From: Desulfobacter sp.
Lineage (GTDB): Bacteria > Desulfobacterota > Desulfobacteria > Desulfobacterales > Desulfobacteraceae
Assembly (NCBI GenBank): GCA_028768545.1
Contig: CP054838.1
Location: 2,839,001 to 2,903,000, forward strand
Direction of reading: 5' to 3'
DNA: 64,000 bases
Under the pieces are notes generated by a model. That model saw nothing but the letters and a program-made list of their open reading frames with translations. It ran no database searches and had not been told where the DNA came from. Position numbers and translations under genes: made by a program. Positions 17,665-26,026 of this stretch are shown piece by piece (position 1 is the stretch's first letter; the number at the start of each line of letters is the position of its first letter).

Positions 17665-18588
17665 TTATACCTGAGGCCGGGGATATAAGCCAGCCCCTTT
17701 TACAATTTCATGTACCCTTTGTTCCCATTCAATGGCCATAATATGGAATCCGTGAACCCCTTTGCACTCCTTGAGCCGTTCAATTTGCTCAATGGCCATC
17801 TTGATGCCTTCTTCGGGCTGCTGTTCCTTGGAAACCCCTTCCAGGCGTTTGATCACCTCGTCGGGCACATCCATTCCAGGTACTTTATTTTTCATGTACC
17901 GGGCCATGCCCACGGATTTCATGGGCGTGATGCCGGCCAGGATATGGACCTGTTTATCAAGTCCCCTGTCACAAACGCCTTTCATCCATTCTTCAAATTT
18001 ATCCATGTTGAATATACACTGGGTCTGGATAAAATCAACACCTGCGGCCACTTTTTTGGCCAGGCGCATGACCCGAAGCTCAAAGGGATCGGCAAAGGGA
18101 TTGGCCGCCGCACCAATGAACATCTTGGGCGGATTTTTAATCTCGGCCCCGCCCTGGAACTTGGCCTCATCCCTCATATTCTTGACCATGGCCAGCATAT
18201 TAATGGAATCCACATCATAGACAGATTTGGCCATGGGGTGATCTCCGAACTTGGGATGGTCGCCGGAAAGGCAGAGCATGGTATTGATGCCCAAGGCATA
18301 GGCACCGATAATATCGGCCTGCATGGCCAGACGGTTCCTGTCCCGGGAGACCATCTGAATAATGGGATCCAGCCCCATCTGCTTGATAATCACACCGCCG
18401 GCAATGGAGGACATTCTGACCATGGCGGTCTGGTTGTCCGTAATATTAATACCGTCAACATAATCTTTGATCAAATTGGCTTTTTCTTTTACAATCTCAA
18501 CGTTGCACCCTCTGGGAGGACCCACTTCAGAGGTAACGGCAAGTTCTCCGGATTCCAGTACTTTTTCCAGTCTGCTTTCAGTTTTCAT
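17665..18588 (-). CDS. metF: Methylenetetrahydrofolate reductase, catalytic subunit
   Basis: 307 aa TIM-barrel flavoprotein of the MetF family. It interconverts methylene- and methyl-tetrahydrofolate; in sulfate reducers this is a step of the (reversed) Wood-Ljungdahl pathway. Seen: EVGPPRGC near the N-terminus, the NITDNQTA and SRDRNR folate/FAD regions, LSGDHP, and FIQTQCIFN. Its ATG overlaps the metV stop (TAATG), giving tight coupling. It lies in the order metF2-hdrA-mvhD-metV-metF, so electrons probably enter or leave through MetV and the HdrA/MvhD proteins rather than NADH directly. Confidence 0.9.
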   Translation of the reverse strand: MKTESRLEKVLESGELAVTSEVGPPRGCNVEIVKEKANLIKDYVDGINITDNQTAMVRMSSIAGGVIIKQMGLDPIIQMVSRDRNRLAMQADIIGAYALGINTMLCLSGDHPKFGDHPMAKSVYDVDSINMLAMVKNMRDEAKFQGGAEIKNPPKMFIGAAANPFADPFELRVMRLAKKVAAGVDFIQTQCIFNMDKFEEWMKGVCDRGLDKQVHILAGITPMKSVGMARYMKNKVPGMDVPDEVIKRLEGVSKEQQPEEGIKMAIEQIERLKECKGVHGFHIMAIEWEQRVHEIVKGAGLYPRPQV

Positions 18589-19250
18589 TATGCCAAATCC
18601 TCCCTGATAATTTTTCTGGGTCCGCCGCCGCCTGCGGGGCGCCAGTCTTTTGCTACGTTGAGTTCTTCATACCGGTCTTCAATACCCAATTCCTTGAGCC
18701 GTTCCCAGATCAGTCTCCAGGCACAGTCAATACTGAGATCTACCTCGCATTGACCATTGGACGTTCCGCCGCAGGGACCGTTGAGCAAGCTTTTGGAGCA
18801 TCTTGCAACCGGGCAGATCCCACCGGTAATCCCGAGCATGCAGTCTCCGCATCCCTGACAGCGTTCATCCCAGACGCCCTGGCCTAAAGAGGCGCCCATG
18901 AACTTGGTGTTGACGGCAGGAAACACAGGCACTTTGTAGCGAGCTGCAACGGTTTGAACCCCGCAGCCGCAGGCCATGGACAAAATGGCATCCACTTCAC
19001 CGACATTGGCGACCAATTCTTCAACATATTCAGGATCGCATTGGCGTTCCAGGGTGATTTCTTTGATATCAATGGTTTTCCCGTTTTTCAGGCTGTTCAG
19101 ATGAAGGGCAGAGGCTAAAAACCCCACCTCTTTTCTGCCGCCGGCAGCACAAACGGTGACACATTCGTTACAGCCGACCAGGAGGATCTTGTCATAGGGC
19201 GCGATATACTGGATAATTTCCTGTATGGGTTTTTGTTCTGCTGTTATCAT
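18588..19250 (-). CDS. metV: MetV-like methylenetetrahydrofolate reductase C-terminal (Fe-S/zinc) subunit
   Basis: 220 aa, matching the MetV/MTHFR C-terminal domain family that complexes with MetF in acetogens and related bacteria. Cysteines are abundant: GCNECVTVC near residue 30, SMACGCGV, CQGCGDC, CPVARC and the family signature LLNGPCGGTSNGQCEVD. These can bind Fe-S clusters that transfer electrons to MetF. It lies between mvhD (23 nt) and metF (overlap), supporting one complex. Confidence 0.9.
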   Translation of the reverse strand: MITAEQKPIQEIIQYIAPYDKILLVGCNECVTVCAAGGRKEVGFLASALHLNSLKNGKTIDIKEITLERQCDPEYVEELVANVGEVDAILSMACGCGVQTVAARYKVPVFPAVNTKFMGASLGQGVWDERCQGCGDCMLGITGGICPVARCSKSLLNGPCGGTSNGQCEVDLSIDCAWRLIWERLKELGIEDRYEELNVAKDWRPAGGGGPRKIIREDLA

Positions 19251-19273
19251 TTTTTTTCTCCGAAGTATTTAAG

Positions 19274-19699
19274 TTATACGGCCTTGGCTGCTGTTTTAAC
19301 AGGATTCGGGCCCAATTGTTTTATCTTATCGGTAAATTCACGGGCAGTTTTGGCAAAATGCTCGCCCATGCCGGCAGACATGGTGATCATGGCCACCCGG
19401 TCAGGTTCCCATCCTAAATCTTCTAAAATCTTTTGCACTTTGATCACCCTGGCTTTGGCCCGAAGATTGCCGTTTTTAAAATGGCAGTCCCCTTCCAGGC
19501 ATCCGACCACATAGACGCCGTCCGCCCCTTTTTCAAGGGCTTTCATCAAATGGATGGCATCCACCTTGCCGGTACAGGGAACCCGGATGATTTTCACGTT
19601 GGACGGATAGGAAATCCGTTTGCTGCCAGCCATATCCGCGGCTGTATATGCGCAATAATGGCAGCAGAATGCCACAATTTCCGGTTCAAAATTTTCCAT
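19274..19699 (-). CDS. mvhD: MvhD-like iron-sulfur electron-transfer subunit
   Basis: 141 aa of the MvhD/HdrA-partner family, a [2Fe-2S] carrier that delivers electrons to HdrA. The cysteine set is CCHYC near the N-terminus, PCTGKVD, and GCLEGDCHF. The start codon overlaps the hdrA stop (TAATG). No UGA/Sec is involved here. Confidence 0.9.
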   Translation of the reverse strand: MENFEPEIVAFCCHYCAYTAADMAGSKRISYPSNVKIIRVPCTGKVDAIHLMKALEKGADGVYVVGCLEGDCHFKNGNLRAKARVIKVQKILEDLGWEPDRVAMITMSAGMGEHFAKTAREFTDKIKQLGPNPVKTAAKAV

Positions 19700-22600
19700 T
19701 AGTTATACCTCTCAAATAAACCATCTAATTTAGCTAAAATCTGGTCATCTTCATAGGCCAGCAGTTGAATGGCCTTTGCAGGACATTCTGCTGCGCAAAC
19801 CCCGCAGCCGTGGCACTTGGCCGGATCAATCTCGGAATATCCGTCTGCATTAATAAAGGGAATATCAAAGGGACAGGCCCTGACGCAGATCAGGCAGGAG
19901 GCGCACTTGTTGGCATCCACCCGGGCCACAGCAGCCCCCAGGTTGATCTCTTTCTGGGCCAGCATGGTCCTGGCACGGCCGGCAACGGCCAGCGCCTGGG
20001 TCACGCTCTCACGGATAATTTTGGGTGAGTGGGCGGTCCCTGCAAGGAAAAATCCCCGAAGGGCCATATCCACCGGCCGAAGCTTGACATGATCTTCAAG
20101 AAAATAATTATCCTCGGTTCTGGGCAGATGAAACATCATGGCCAGATCTTCAGTGGTTTCATCATCAGCAATGAACCCGGTGCTCAAGGCGACACAATCG
20201 GCCTCAATATCAATATCAGACCCCAGAATAAAGTCATGGACCCTGACAAGGGTTTTACCCTCTTCCTCTCTGACCACGGGCCTGTTTTCCAGGGCAAACC
20301 GGATGAACTTTACCCCTTTATCCCTGGCTTCCCTGTAATAATCCTCCTGAAATCCATAGGTCCTGATATCCCTGTACAGAACAAAGATTTCAATATCCGG
20401 ATGAATCGCTTTGAGACGAAGGGCATTTTTCATGGCCGCCTGGCAGCAGACCCTGGAACAGTTGGGATTTTCCTTTTCACGGGAGCCCACGCACTGGATC
20501 ATGACCACCTGGTTCATGGCCTTTATCTTTTCTTCATCATTTTCCAGCAGTTCATCAAGGTCCAGCTGGGTCATCACCGGGTCAATGGCGCCTAAACCAT
20601 ATTGAGCCGGCCGGTTGGCAAGCGCCCCTGTGGCCAGGATGGTCACCCCGTGGTCAATCTGCATATAGTTCATGCGCAACCCCGTCTGGATACCGGTCTT
20701 GAAAAGTCCGGGCATGCCCTCATGGTCAACAATAATGGACCGGGCCATGACCCTGATATTGTCATGTCCGTTAACCTTGGAGATCAGATCATCAATAAAG
20801 GCGGTGACATTTTCACCCTCAATGGTCTTTGAAATGGATCGTGCCAAACCGCCCAAAGAAGGCGCTCGTTCAACAAGATAGGTGTATACGCCCTGGTCTG
20901 CCAGTTTCAGGGCAGCAGTCATGCCGGTAACACCACCGCCGACAACTAGGGCCTTCTGGCTCATGGGCAGGGCATTGTCCGTCAGGGGCCGGGCCATTCT
21001 GACACCTGAAATACCGATCTGCATGAGTTTAAAGGCTTTTTCAAGGGCTTCTTTGGGTTCGGTGAGATGGGCCCAGGTATTCTGATCCCGGAGGTTGACG
21101 ATCTCAACCAGGTAACGGTTAAGCCCCACCCGCTTGAGAAGGTCCTGGAATTTGGTTTCATGGGTCCGTGGCGAACACCCGCCAATGACCACACGGTTGA
21201 GCCCGTGTTCTTTTATCATGGATTCGATCCGGGTCATGGATTCAGCAGAGCAACCGTAGCCCACGGCTTCAGCAACCATCACATCCGGATTGGTCCGGGC
21301 ATGATCCAGCACCTGGGCCACATCCACAACCCCGCCGATCTCAAATCCGCAGTCACAGACAAAAACCCCTATTTTGGGATCCTGACCCGTGACATCCCTT
21401 TCGGGCGGGAATTCAAATTCAGCCACATCAATTCCGGGAGTGCTCGGCACATCCGCACCGGCCATGGAGGCTGCGGCACTGGCCTGCACCATGGTTTCGG
21501 GAATATCTTTGGGGCTCTCGTAGACACCACAGACATAGACCCCGTCTTTTGAGGTTTTCACAGGATTAAAATTATCGGTTTTGGCAAACTTATGAACATT
21601 AAGATCAATGCCCAGCCTTCCGGCCAGATCCACAGTGCTTGCCGAGGGCCGAAATCCCGTGGAAAGGACAACCATGTCAAACTCCTCTACTTCATGGGCA
21701 GAGGTATCTTCCAAGGCATAGGAAATAGACAGATTTTTGGTATCGGGCAGTTCAACAATGGTATGGGGACGGGAGCGGACCATTCTGACACCGAAATCTT
21801 CTCTGGCCCGGTTATAGTACTGCTCATAATCCTTGCCATGGGTCCGCATATCCATGAAAAAAATCGTGGTTTCAATATCTTGTCCAAACCGCTCCTTGGT
21901 GACCATGGCCTCTTTGAGGGCATACATGCAGCAGACACCCGAACAATAGGGGACATCAGCATTGTTGATCCCTCTGGATCCCACACATTGGATCCAGGCG
22001 ACTTTCCGGGGACGCTTTTGATCGGATTTTCTTAAAAGGCTTCCCTGAAACGGACCGGAAGCAGACATAATCCGTTCATACTCAAGCCCTGTCACGACAT
22101 TGTCAAATTTTCCACCGCCAAAATTATCCAGGGCTTGGGGGTTAAAAAGTTCAGCCCCCACGCTGAGTACCACAGACCCGATATTAATGGTGGTCTCTTG
22201 TTCCTGATCATCGGGCAAAATGGCCTGGGCCTTACAGACAGACTCAAGGGCCGCCACGTCATCTACCTTGTCCATATCAATGGAAAAGGCATAGGGGGTT
22301 GCCTGGGGGTAGCGCATACAGGTGGGTGCTCTAGGGTCCAGGCCCGGAGTAAATCGAACTGCCTTGGGAAACTTTTTAACGCACTCCCCGCAACCGGTAC
22401 ATTTGTCAATATCAATATATCTTGGCGCAGTTTTAAGGGTTGCCTTAAAATTTCCAGCCTCGCCTGTTAATTTTTCCAATACGGTCATGGGGCTGACCTG
22501 GAGGAATTGTTCCCTGGCTGAGGCAGATAAAAAGGGAGAAACCGTACACAAGTCACAATTATTGGTGGGAAAAGTTCGGTCCAGCTGGGTCATCAAACCG

Positions 22601-22752
22601 CCAATGGCATAATCCGAATCAATGAGCAGTACCTCTTTGCGGGATTCGGCAAGATCAAGCGCTGCCCTAATTCCGCCGACACCGCCGCCAATGACGAGCA
22701 CACGTTTTTCGCCTGACGCTTTATCGTCTTGTTTAATATTTTGCATGTCCAA
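19699..22752 (-). CDS. hdrA: Double HdrA-like FAD/Fe-S protein (fused)
   Basis: 1017 aa, about 1.5 times a normal HdrA. Order: an N-terminal HdrA-like flavin unit (FAD motif VLVIGGGVGGIRAA at 18-31, NNCDLC), then a second complete HdrA from about residue 455 (VCDCGFEIGG, FAD motif ALVVGGGVTGM, CSRVCCQAAMK), and a C-terminal 2x[4Fe-4S] ferredoxin (CASCLICVRACP and CHGCGVCAAECP). HdrA is the flavin-based electron-bifurcating subunit of heterodisulfide reductase-type complexes. In the first unit the ferredoxin-like motif CTGCGECVKKFP lacks the fourth Cys and the companion cluster motif is eroded. With MvhD, MetV and MetF next to it, it probably links methylene-H4F reduction/oxidation to ferredoxin and another carrier; HdrB/C are not nearby. 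Confidence 0.88.
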   Translation of the reverse strand: MDMQNIKQDDKASGEKRVLVIGGGVGGIRAALDLAESRKEVLLIDSDYAIGGLMTQLDRTFPTNNCDLCTVSPFLSASAREQFLQVSPMTVLEKLTGEAGNFKATLKTAPRYIDIDKCTGCGECVKKFPKAVRFTPGLDPRAPTCMRYPQATPYAFSIDMDKVDDVAALESVCKAQAILPDDQEQETTINIGSVVLSVGAELFNPQALDNFGGGKFDNVVTGLEYERIMSASGPFQGSLLRKSDQKRPRKVAWIQCVGSRGINNADVPYCSGVCCMYALKEAMVTKERFGQDIETTIFFMDMRTHGKDYEQYYNRAREDFGVRMVRSRPHTIVELPDTKNLSISYALEDTSAHEVEEFDMVVLSTGFRPSASTVDLAGRLGIDLNVHKFAKTDNFNPVKTSKDGVYVCGVYESPKDIPETMVQASAAASMAGADVPSTPGIDVAEFEFPPERDVTGQDPKIGVFVCDCGFEIGGVVDVAQVLDHARTNPDVMVAEAVGYGCSAESMTRIESMIKEHGLNRVVIGGCSPRTHETKFQDLLKRVGLNRYLVEIVNLRDQNTWAHLTEPKEALEKAFKLMQIGISGVRMARPLTDNALPMSQKALVVGGGVTGMTAALKLADQGVYTYLVERAPSLGGLARSISKTIEGENVTAFIDDLISKVNGHDNIRVMARSIIVDHEGMPGLFKTGIQTGLRMNYMQIDHGVTILATGALANRPAQYGLGAIDPVMTQLDLDELLENDEEKIKAMNQVVMIQCVGSREKENPNCSRVCCQAAMKNALRLKAIHPDIEIFVLYRDIRTYGFQEDYYREARDKGVKFIRFALENRPVVREEEGKTLVRVHDFILGSDIDIEADCVALSTGFIADDETTEDLAMMFHLPRTEDNYFLEDHVKLRPVDMALRGFFLAGTAHSPKIIRESVTQALAVAGRARTMLAQKEINLGAAVARVDANKCASCLICVRACPFDIPFINADGYSEIDPAKCHGCGVCAAECPAKAIQLLAYEDDQILAKLDGLFERYN

Positions 22753-22841
22753 CCTTAACGTTTATCTGTTTTTATCCATGGATATCCATTGCCTGTAATC
22801 CCATACAGACTCAAAATTCCGGCAATGGATGTTGTTATACC

Positions 22842-23714
22842 CTAAAGACCTGCACTGTCTAAAATTGCAGGCAACCTGTCTTCCCAGCCCAGAGCGGAAA
22901 TCTTAATCCCCTGGGACACCTGTTTGAGGGCTAAAATCATCTCACCGGCAATGGCTATGCATTCAGCTTCACGATCGCTGGCCTTGCGGATGCGGCGAAT
23001 AAGGTCCTCTGAAAGACGGGAATTGGGGTCGTTAATAGAAATATACCGTGCCATGCCAACATTCTTTAATAAGAAGACCGAGGCAATCAACGGTACATTG
23101 AGGGATGAAAAGGTCTCTAAAATTTTTGAATAAAACTTGATATCAAAAACTGGAGGCAACATGAGAAAACCGGCACCAGCGTCTATCTTCTTTTGGGCGG
23201 CCTGTTTTTCCTTTTCAAGCTGGGCCTCGTCTGCAATGGGTGCAATGGTGCATCCGGCAGAAAGGCTGGGAACGCCTTTGAGATCAAATCCGGCCATATC
23301 CTTGCCCTGGACCAATGAATTGATCATGGACAAAAGCCCTTGTTCGTCCAAGTCATCAACAATTTTTGAGTCAGGGTGATCACCGTTGACCATCTCTTCA
23401 CCCTGGACCACAAGAAAGTTGTGGATACCCAGGACATGGGCTGCCAGAAGATCGCCCTGAAGGGCCATGCGGTTACGATCCCGGCCATAGAGGTGAATCA
23501 TGGGATCAATGCCCTGCTGTTTCATGAGAGAACCGCAGGCCAATGCACTCATCTGCATGACACCTGTGTCCATGTCAGGAATAACAACAGCATCAATTCG
23601 TGATTTCAAATGGGTGGCGTGGGTAATGAGATCTGATATATCAATCCCTTTGGGAGGATTCATCTCAGCCAAAACAGCAAAGTCCCCAGAGGAAAGTTTT
23701 TCTTGAAAACTCAT
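22842..23714 (-). CDS. Second MetF-like methylenetetrahydrofolate reductase family protein
   Basis: 290 aa from the ATG at 23714 (AAGGGA 8 nt before). Family features: EMNPPKGID, GRDRNR, VVQGEEM where MetF has LSGDHP, and FLMLPPVFD. It is clearly a divergent paralogue of metF at 17665, at the promoter-proximal end of the same leftward cluster. Whether it is a second reductase, a different pterin enzyme or a regulatory subunit cannot be told from sequence. Confidence 0.8.
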   Translation of the reverse strand: MSFQEKLSSGDFAVLAEMNPPKGIDISDLITHATHLKSRIDAVVIPDMDTGVMQMSALACGSLMKQQGIDPMIHLYGRDRNRMALQGDLLAAHVLGIHNFLVVQGEEMVNGDHPDSKIVDDLDEQGLLSMINSLVQGKDMAGFDLKGVPSLSAGCTIAPIADEAQLEKEKQAAQKKIDAGAGFLMLPPVFDIKFYSKILETFSSLNVPLIASVFLLKNVGMARYISINDPNSRLSEDLIRRIRKASDREAECIAIAGEMILALKQVSQGIKISALGWEDRLPAILDSAGL

Positions 23715-23738
23715 AGTCAATATCCCTTATAATCATTT

Positions 23739-23786
23739 GCTGCTCGGGTCTGGCATCGAGCAGCTATTTTCAGCACCAGAGTGCTG
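23739..23786 (-). promoter_or_regulatory. Tandem hairpins in the 5' leader of the second metF
   Basis: In the leftward transcript, CAGCAC-TCTG-GTGCTG (23786 to 23771) is followed by GCTGCTCG / CGAGCAGC with a 10-nt loop (23764 to 23739), ending about 25 nt before the start codon. No U-run follows, so this is not a plain terminator. No known riboswitch was recognised. Confidence 0.45.
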
Positions 23787-23855
23787 CGCAACTGCCATTT
23801 ACCAATAGTTTGTCCAAACGGTAAAAACCTATAGCAGAATTTATACTATTTGTAA

Positions 23856-23873
23856 AATGAATAGTTATTCATT
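23856..23873. promoter_or_regulatory. Operator-like palindrome upstream of the C1 cluster
   Basis: AATGAATAGTTATTCATT is an 8+2+8 inverted repeat 142 bp upstream of the 23714 start, in a promoter-proximal AT-rich region. It fits the size of a dimeric repressor site, but the binding protein is unknown. Confidence 0.4.
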
Positions 23874-23977
23874 CTTCAAAACAGTGTTTTCTATTGAACC
23901 ATAAGACTTTCGACAAAGGGATTTACTGGACTTTGCTAAAAATTTTCATTTTTTCTTTTTCATTGTTCTATTTTTAT

Positions 23978-24454
23978 TCAGTAGTGTCCGGTTAGGTTGT
24001 TGCATATAAAAAGCATCTAAAATCATTGAAAAAACAGTCTGTTTTGTGTTGACAAATGTGCGTAAAAATTTTTGTGCGCCTTGAAAATTTAACTCAAGGA
24101 GCTCAAATGACGCACATCTCAGTCCCTAAAAAACAACTACGGTCCCTGAACTTTGACAATTTCAGGTGCCCTCTGATAAAGTCACTTTCAAAAGCACCGG
24201 AATTACAATCTCGAGGAGACCGCCCTTTAAAAATGACATTCGAAGACCAGATAAATGCTTTGGTTTATTTCCATCTTCAGGAGCACAAGTCTGCCCGACA
24301 TTTAATTCAGGATCTCAAGGAGAATGTTTTTGCTAAAGAAAATATTGCGCCAGACGGTGGTATCAGCCGTAGTAGTTTCTGTGAAGCCATCAATCACAGG
24401 GGACTCGAACAACTGCAATTTATCTTTGAGGATCTTTATAAACAGGCTCTTGAG
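23978..24454 (+). mobile_element. IS4-like element, 5' fragment 2
   Basis: Starts with TCAGTAGTGTCCGGTTAGG and reads rightward through a leader into a transposase start, then is cut by IS6 copy D. It retains 22 bp more than fragment 1. Fragments 1 and 2 are mirror images at the two ends of the 13-23 kb block. Confidence 0.85.
24107..24454 (+). pseudogene. IS4-family transposase, N-terminal fragment 2
   Basis: About 116 residues from the ATG at 24107 (AAGGAG upstream), ending in QFIFEDLYKQALE before the IS6 sequence. Catalytic domain absent. An upstream in-frame GTG at 24056 would add 17 residues but has no better ribosome-binding site. Confidence 0.82.
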
Positions 24455-25291
24455 GGTTCTGTTGCAAAAAATTATTAATGTCTGATACAAGTCCGTTTTG
24501 GCACTAATTTATTTGCAGAGAGATAGTATGAAAAATGAAAACCCTTTCAAGTGGCGTCATTATGAAAAAGAAATCATCCTGTTGAATGTTCGCTGGTATC
24601 TGAGATATCAACTGAGTTACAGGAATCTGGAAGAGATGATGCAAGAACGGGGCTTGTCTGTGGATCACAGTACCATTTACCGATGGGTTCAGCGCTATGC
24701 TCCTGAAATGGAAAAGCGAAGCAGGAAGTATCTGCGGCAATCAAATGATTCTTACCGTATTGATGAAACATATATCAAGGTGCGGGGGAAAATGAAGTAT
24801 CTTTACCGAGCGGTCGATTCCCGTGGAAATACCATCGATTTTCTTCTTCGCAGCAGACGTAATATGGAATCTGCCAAACGATTTTTTAAAAAGATGCTGC
24901 GAGCTTCCAATAGCTCCAGACCTCGGGTTCTGAGTGTTGACGGAAATCCTGCATATCCTCCGGCAGTAAAGGCTTTGAAAGAAAAAAAGCTTCTGAATAA
25001 GGACTGTATCCTAAGACAGAATAAATATCTGAACAATATTATTGAGCAAGACCACCGGTTTATCAAAAAGCTTGTCAGAGCTGGTATGGGGTTCAAGACA
25101 TTTCATTCTGCCTGGCGGACGCTAAAAGGCTATGAAATTATGAACATGATCAGAAAAGGACAAGTTAAAAATATCAGGAAGGGAGAAATTTTAAAGCAGA
25201 AAGAATTCGTCGAAAATCTGTTTTCTTATGCTGCGTAAATTTTACGCCTGAACGATCTCTTTGTCCTGGAAATATTTTTTGCAACAGAACC
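24455..25291 (+). mobile_element. IS6-family insertion sequence, copy D
   Basis: 837 bp, rightward. Flanks CTCTTGAG (left) and CTGCCCAT (right) do not match. Together with copy C (leftward) it bounds a block whose inner edges are the two IS4-like fragments. Confidence 0.95.
24528..25238 (+). CDS. IS6-family transposase (copy D)
   Basis: 236 aa with an intact D79/D138/E173 triad, same protein as copies C and E. Confidence 0.95.
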   Translation: MKNENPFKWRHYEKEIILLNVRWYLRYQLSYRNLEEMMQERGLSVDHSTIYRWVQRYAPEMEKRSRKYLRQSNDSYRIDETYIKVRGKMKYLYRAVDSRGNTIDFLLRSRRNMESAKRFFKKMLRASNSSRPRVLSVDGNPAYPPAVKALKEKKLLNKDCILRQNKYLNNIIEQDHRFIKKLVRAGMGFKTFHSAWRTLKGYEIMNMIRKGQVKNIRKGEILKQKEFVENLFSYAA

Positions 25292-25324
25292 CTGCCCATG
25301 ATTTAAACAAGGAGGCTGCTGGCC

Positions 25325-26026
25325 ATGAAAATTCTCGTAATTGATGATGAAAAACCAACCCTGGCAATGTTTAAATTTTTTTTGGCAGCCTATGGCTATG
25401 AGGTGTATACGGCCGAGAACGGGGAAGAGGGCATGGATCTTTTCCAAGATCTTAATCCGGACATGGTGTTTACCGATATCCGAATGCCCGGCATGGACGG
25501 GCTTGAGGTGCTCAGGCAGATCCGGGCGGCAAGGCCCCAATGCCAGGTGATCATTATCACGGGCCACGGGGACATGGACCGGGCCCTTGAGGCCCTGGAC
25601 CTGGATGCCTCTGATTTTATCAATAAACCGGTGGAGCGCCAGGCCTTGAATGAGGCATTGGTCCGGGCGGAAAAAAGGGCCAAACGGATATCACCCCAGG
25701 AGTTTTGTCTTGAATTTGCACGAAAAAAAGCGGGGCTGACCATCGGGGTAAAGGGCAGGGGTGCAAAACATATCGGAACAAAACTGGCCGAGGCCACCTC
25801 GGGTCTCAACAAAGGGGATATCATTGAGTTTGACTTTCATCCTGAGTTTTCCATTGACCGTCAGGGGCTTTATCAATTTACCGATTTTCTCCAGGTGACC
25901 GGTGAACAAGGGATCAAAATCAGGATAAAAGGGCTTTCGTATAATTATATCCGGTTTTTTGAAATGGCCGGCATCCATAATCTGGCCGAGCTTTTGCCTG
26001 GAAAACCCCAGGAACCCGAATTTTGA
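25325..26026 (+). CDS. Response regulator with C-terminal STAS-like domain
   Basis: 233 aa. Residues 1-120 are a receiver with D8-D9-E10, phospho-acceptor Asp in VFTDIRMPGMDG, Thr in IIITGHG and Lys in INKPV. Residues about 140-225 lack a DNA-binding motif and instead have a STAS-like alpha/beta layout (GDIIEFDFHPEFSIDRQGL and IKIRIKGLSYNYIRFFEMAG), suggesting protein-protein partner switching. AGGAGG precedes the ATG. Its stop overlaps the TTG start of the STAND regulator (TTGA), so the pair is translationally coupled. Its native upstream context was cut by IS6 copy D 33 bp before the start. Confidence 0.8.
   Translation: MKILVIDDEKPTLAMFKFFLAAYGYEVYTAENGEEGMDLFQDLNPDMVFTDIRMPGMDGLEVLRQIRAARPQCQVIIITGHGDMDRALEALDLDASDFINKPVERQALNEALVRAEKRAKRISPQEFCLEFARKKAGLTIGVKGRGAKHIGTKLAEATSGLNKGDIIEFDFHPEFSIDRQGLYQFTDFLQVTGEQGIKIRIKGLSYNYIRFFEMAGIHNLAELLPGKPQEPEF

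Noticed and set aside
19274..19699. Possible selenocysteine in MvhD
   Set aside because: No in-frame TGA; all key positions are Cys.
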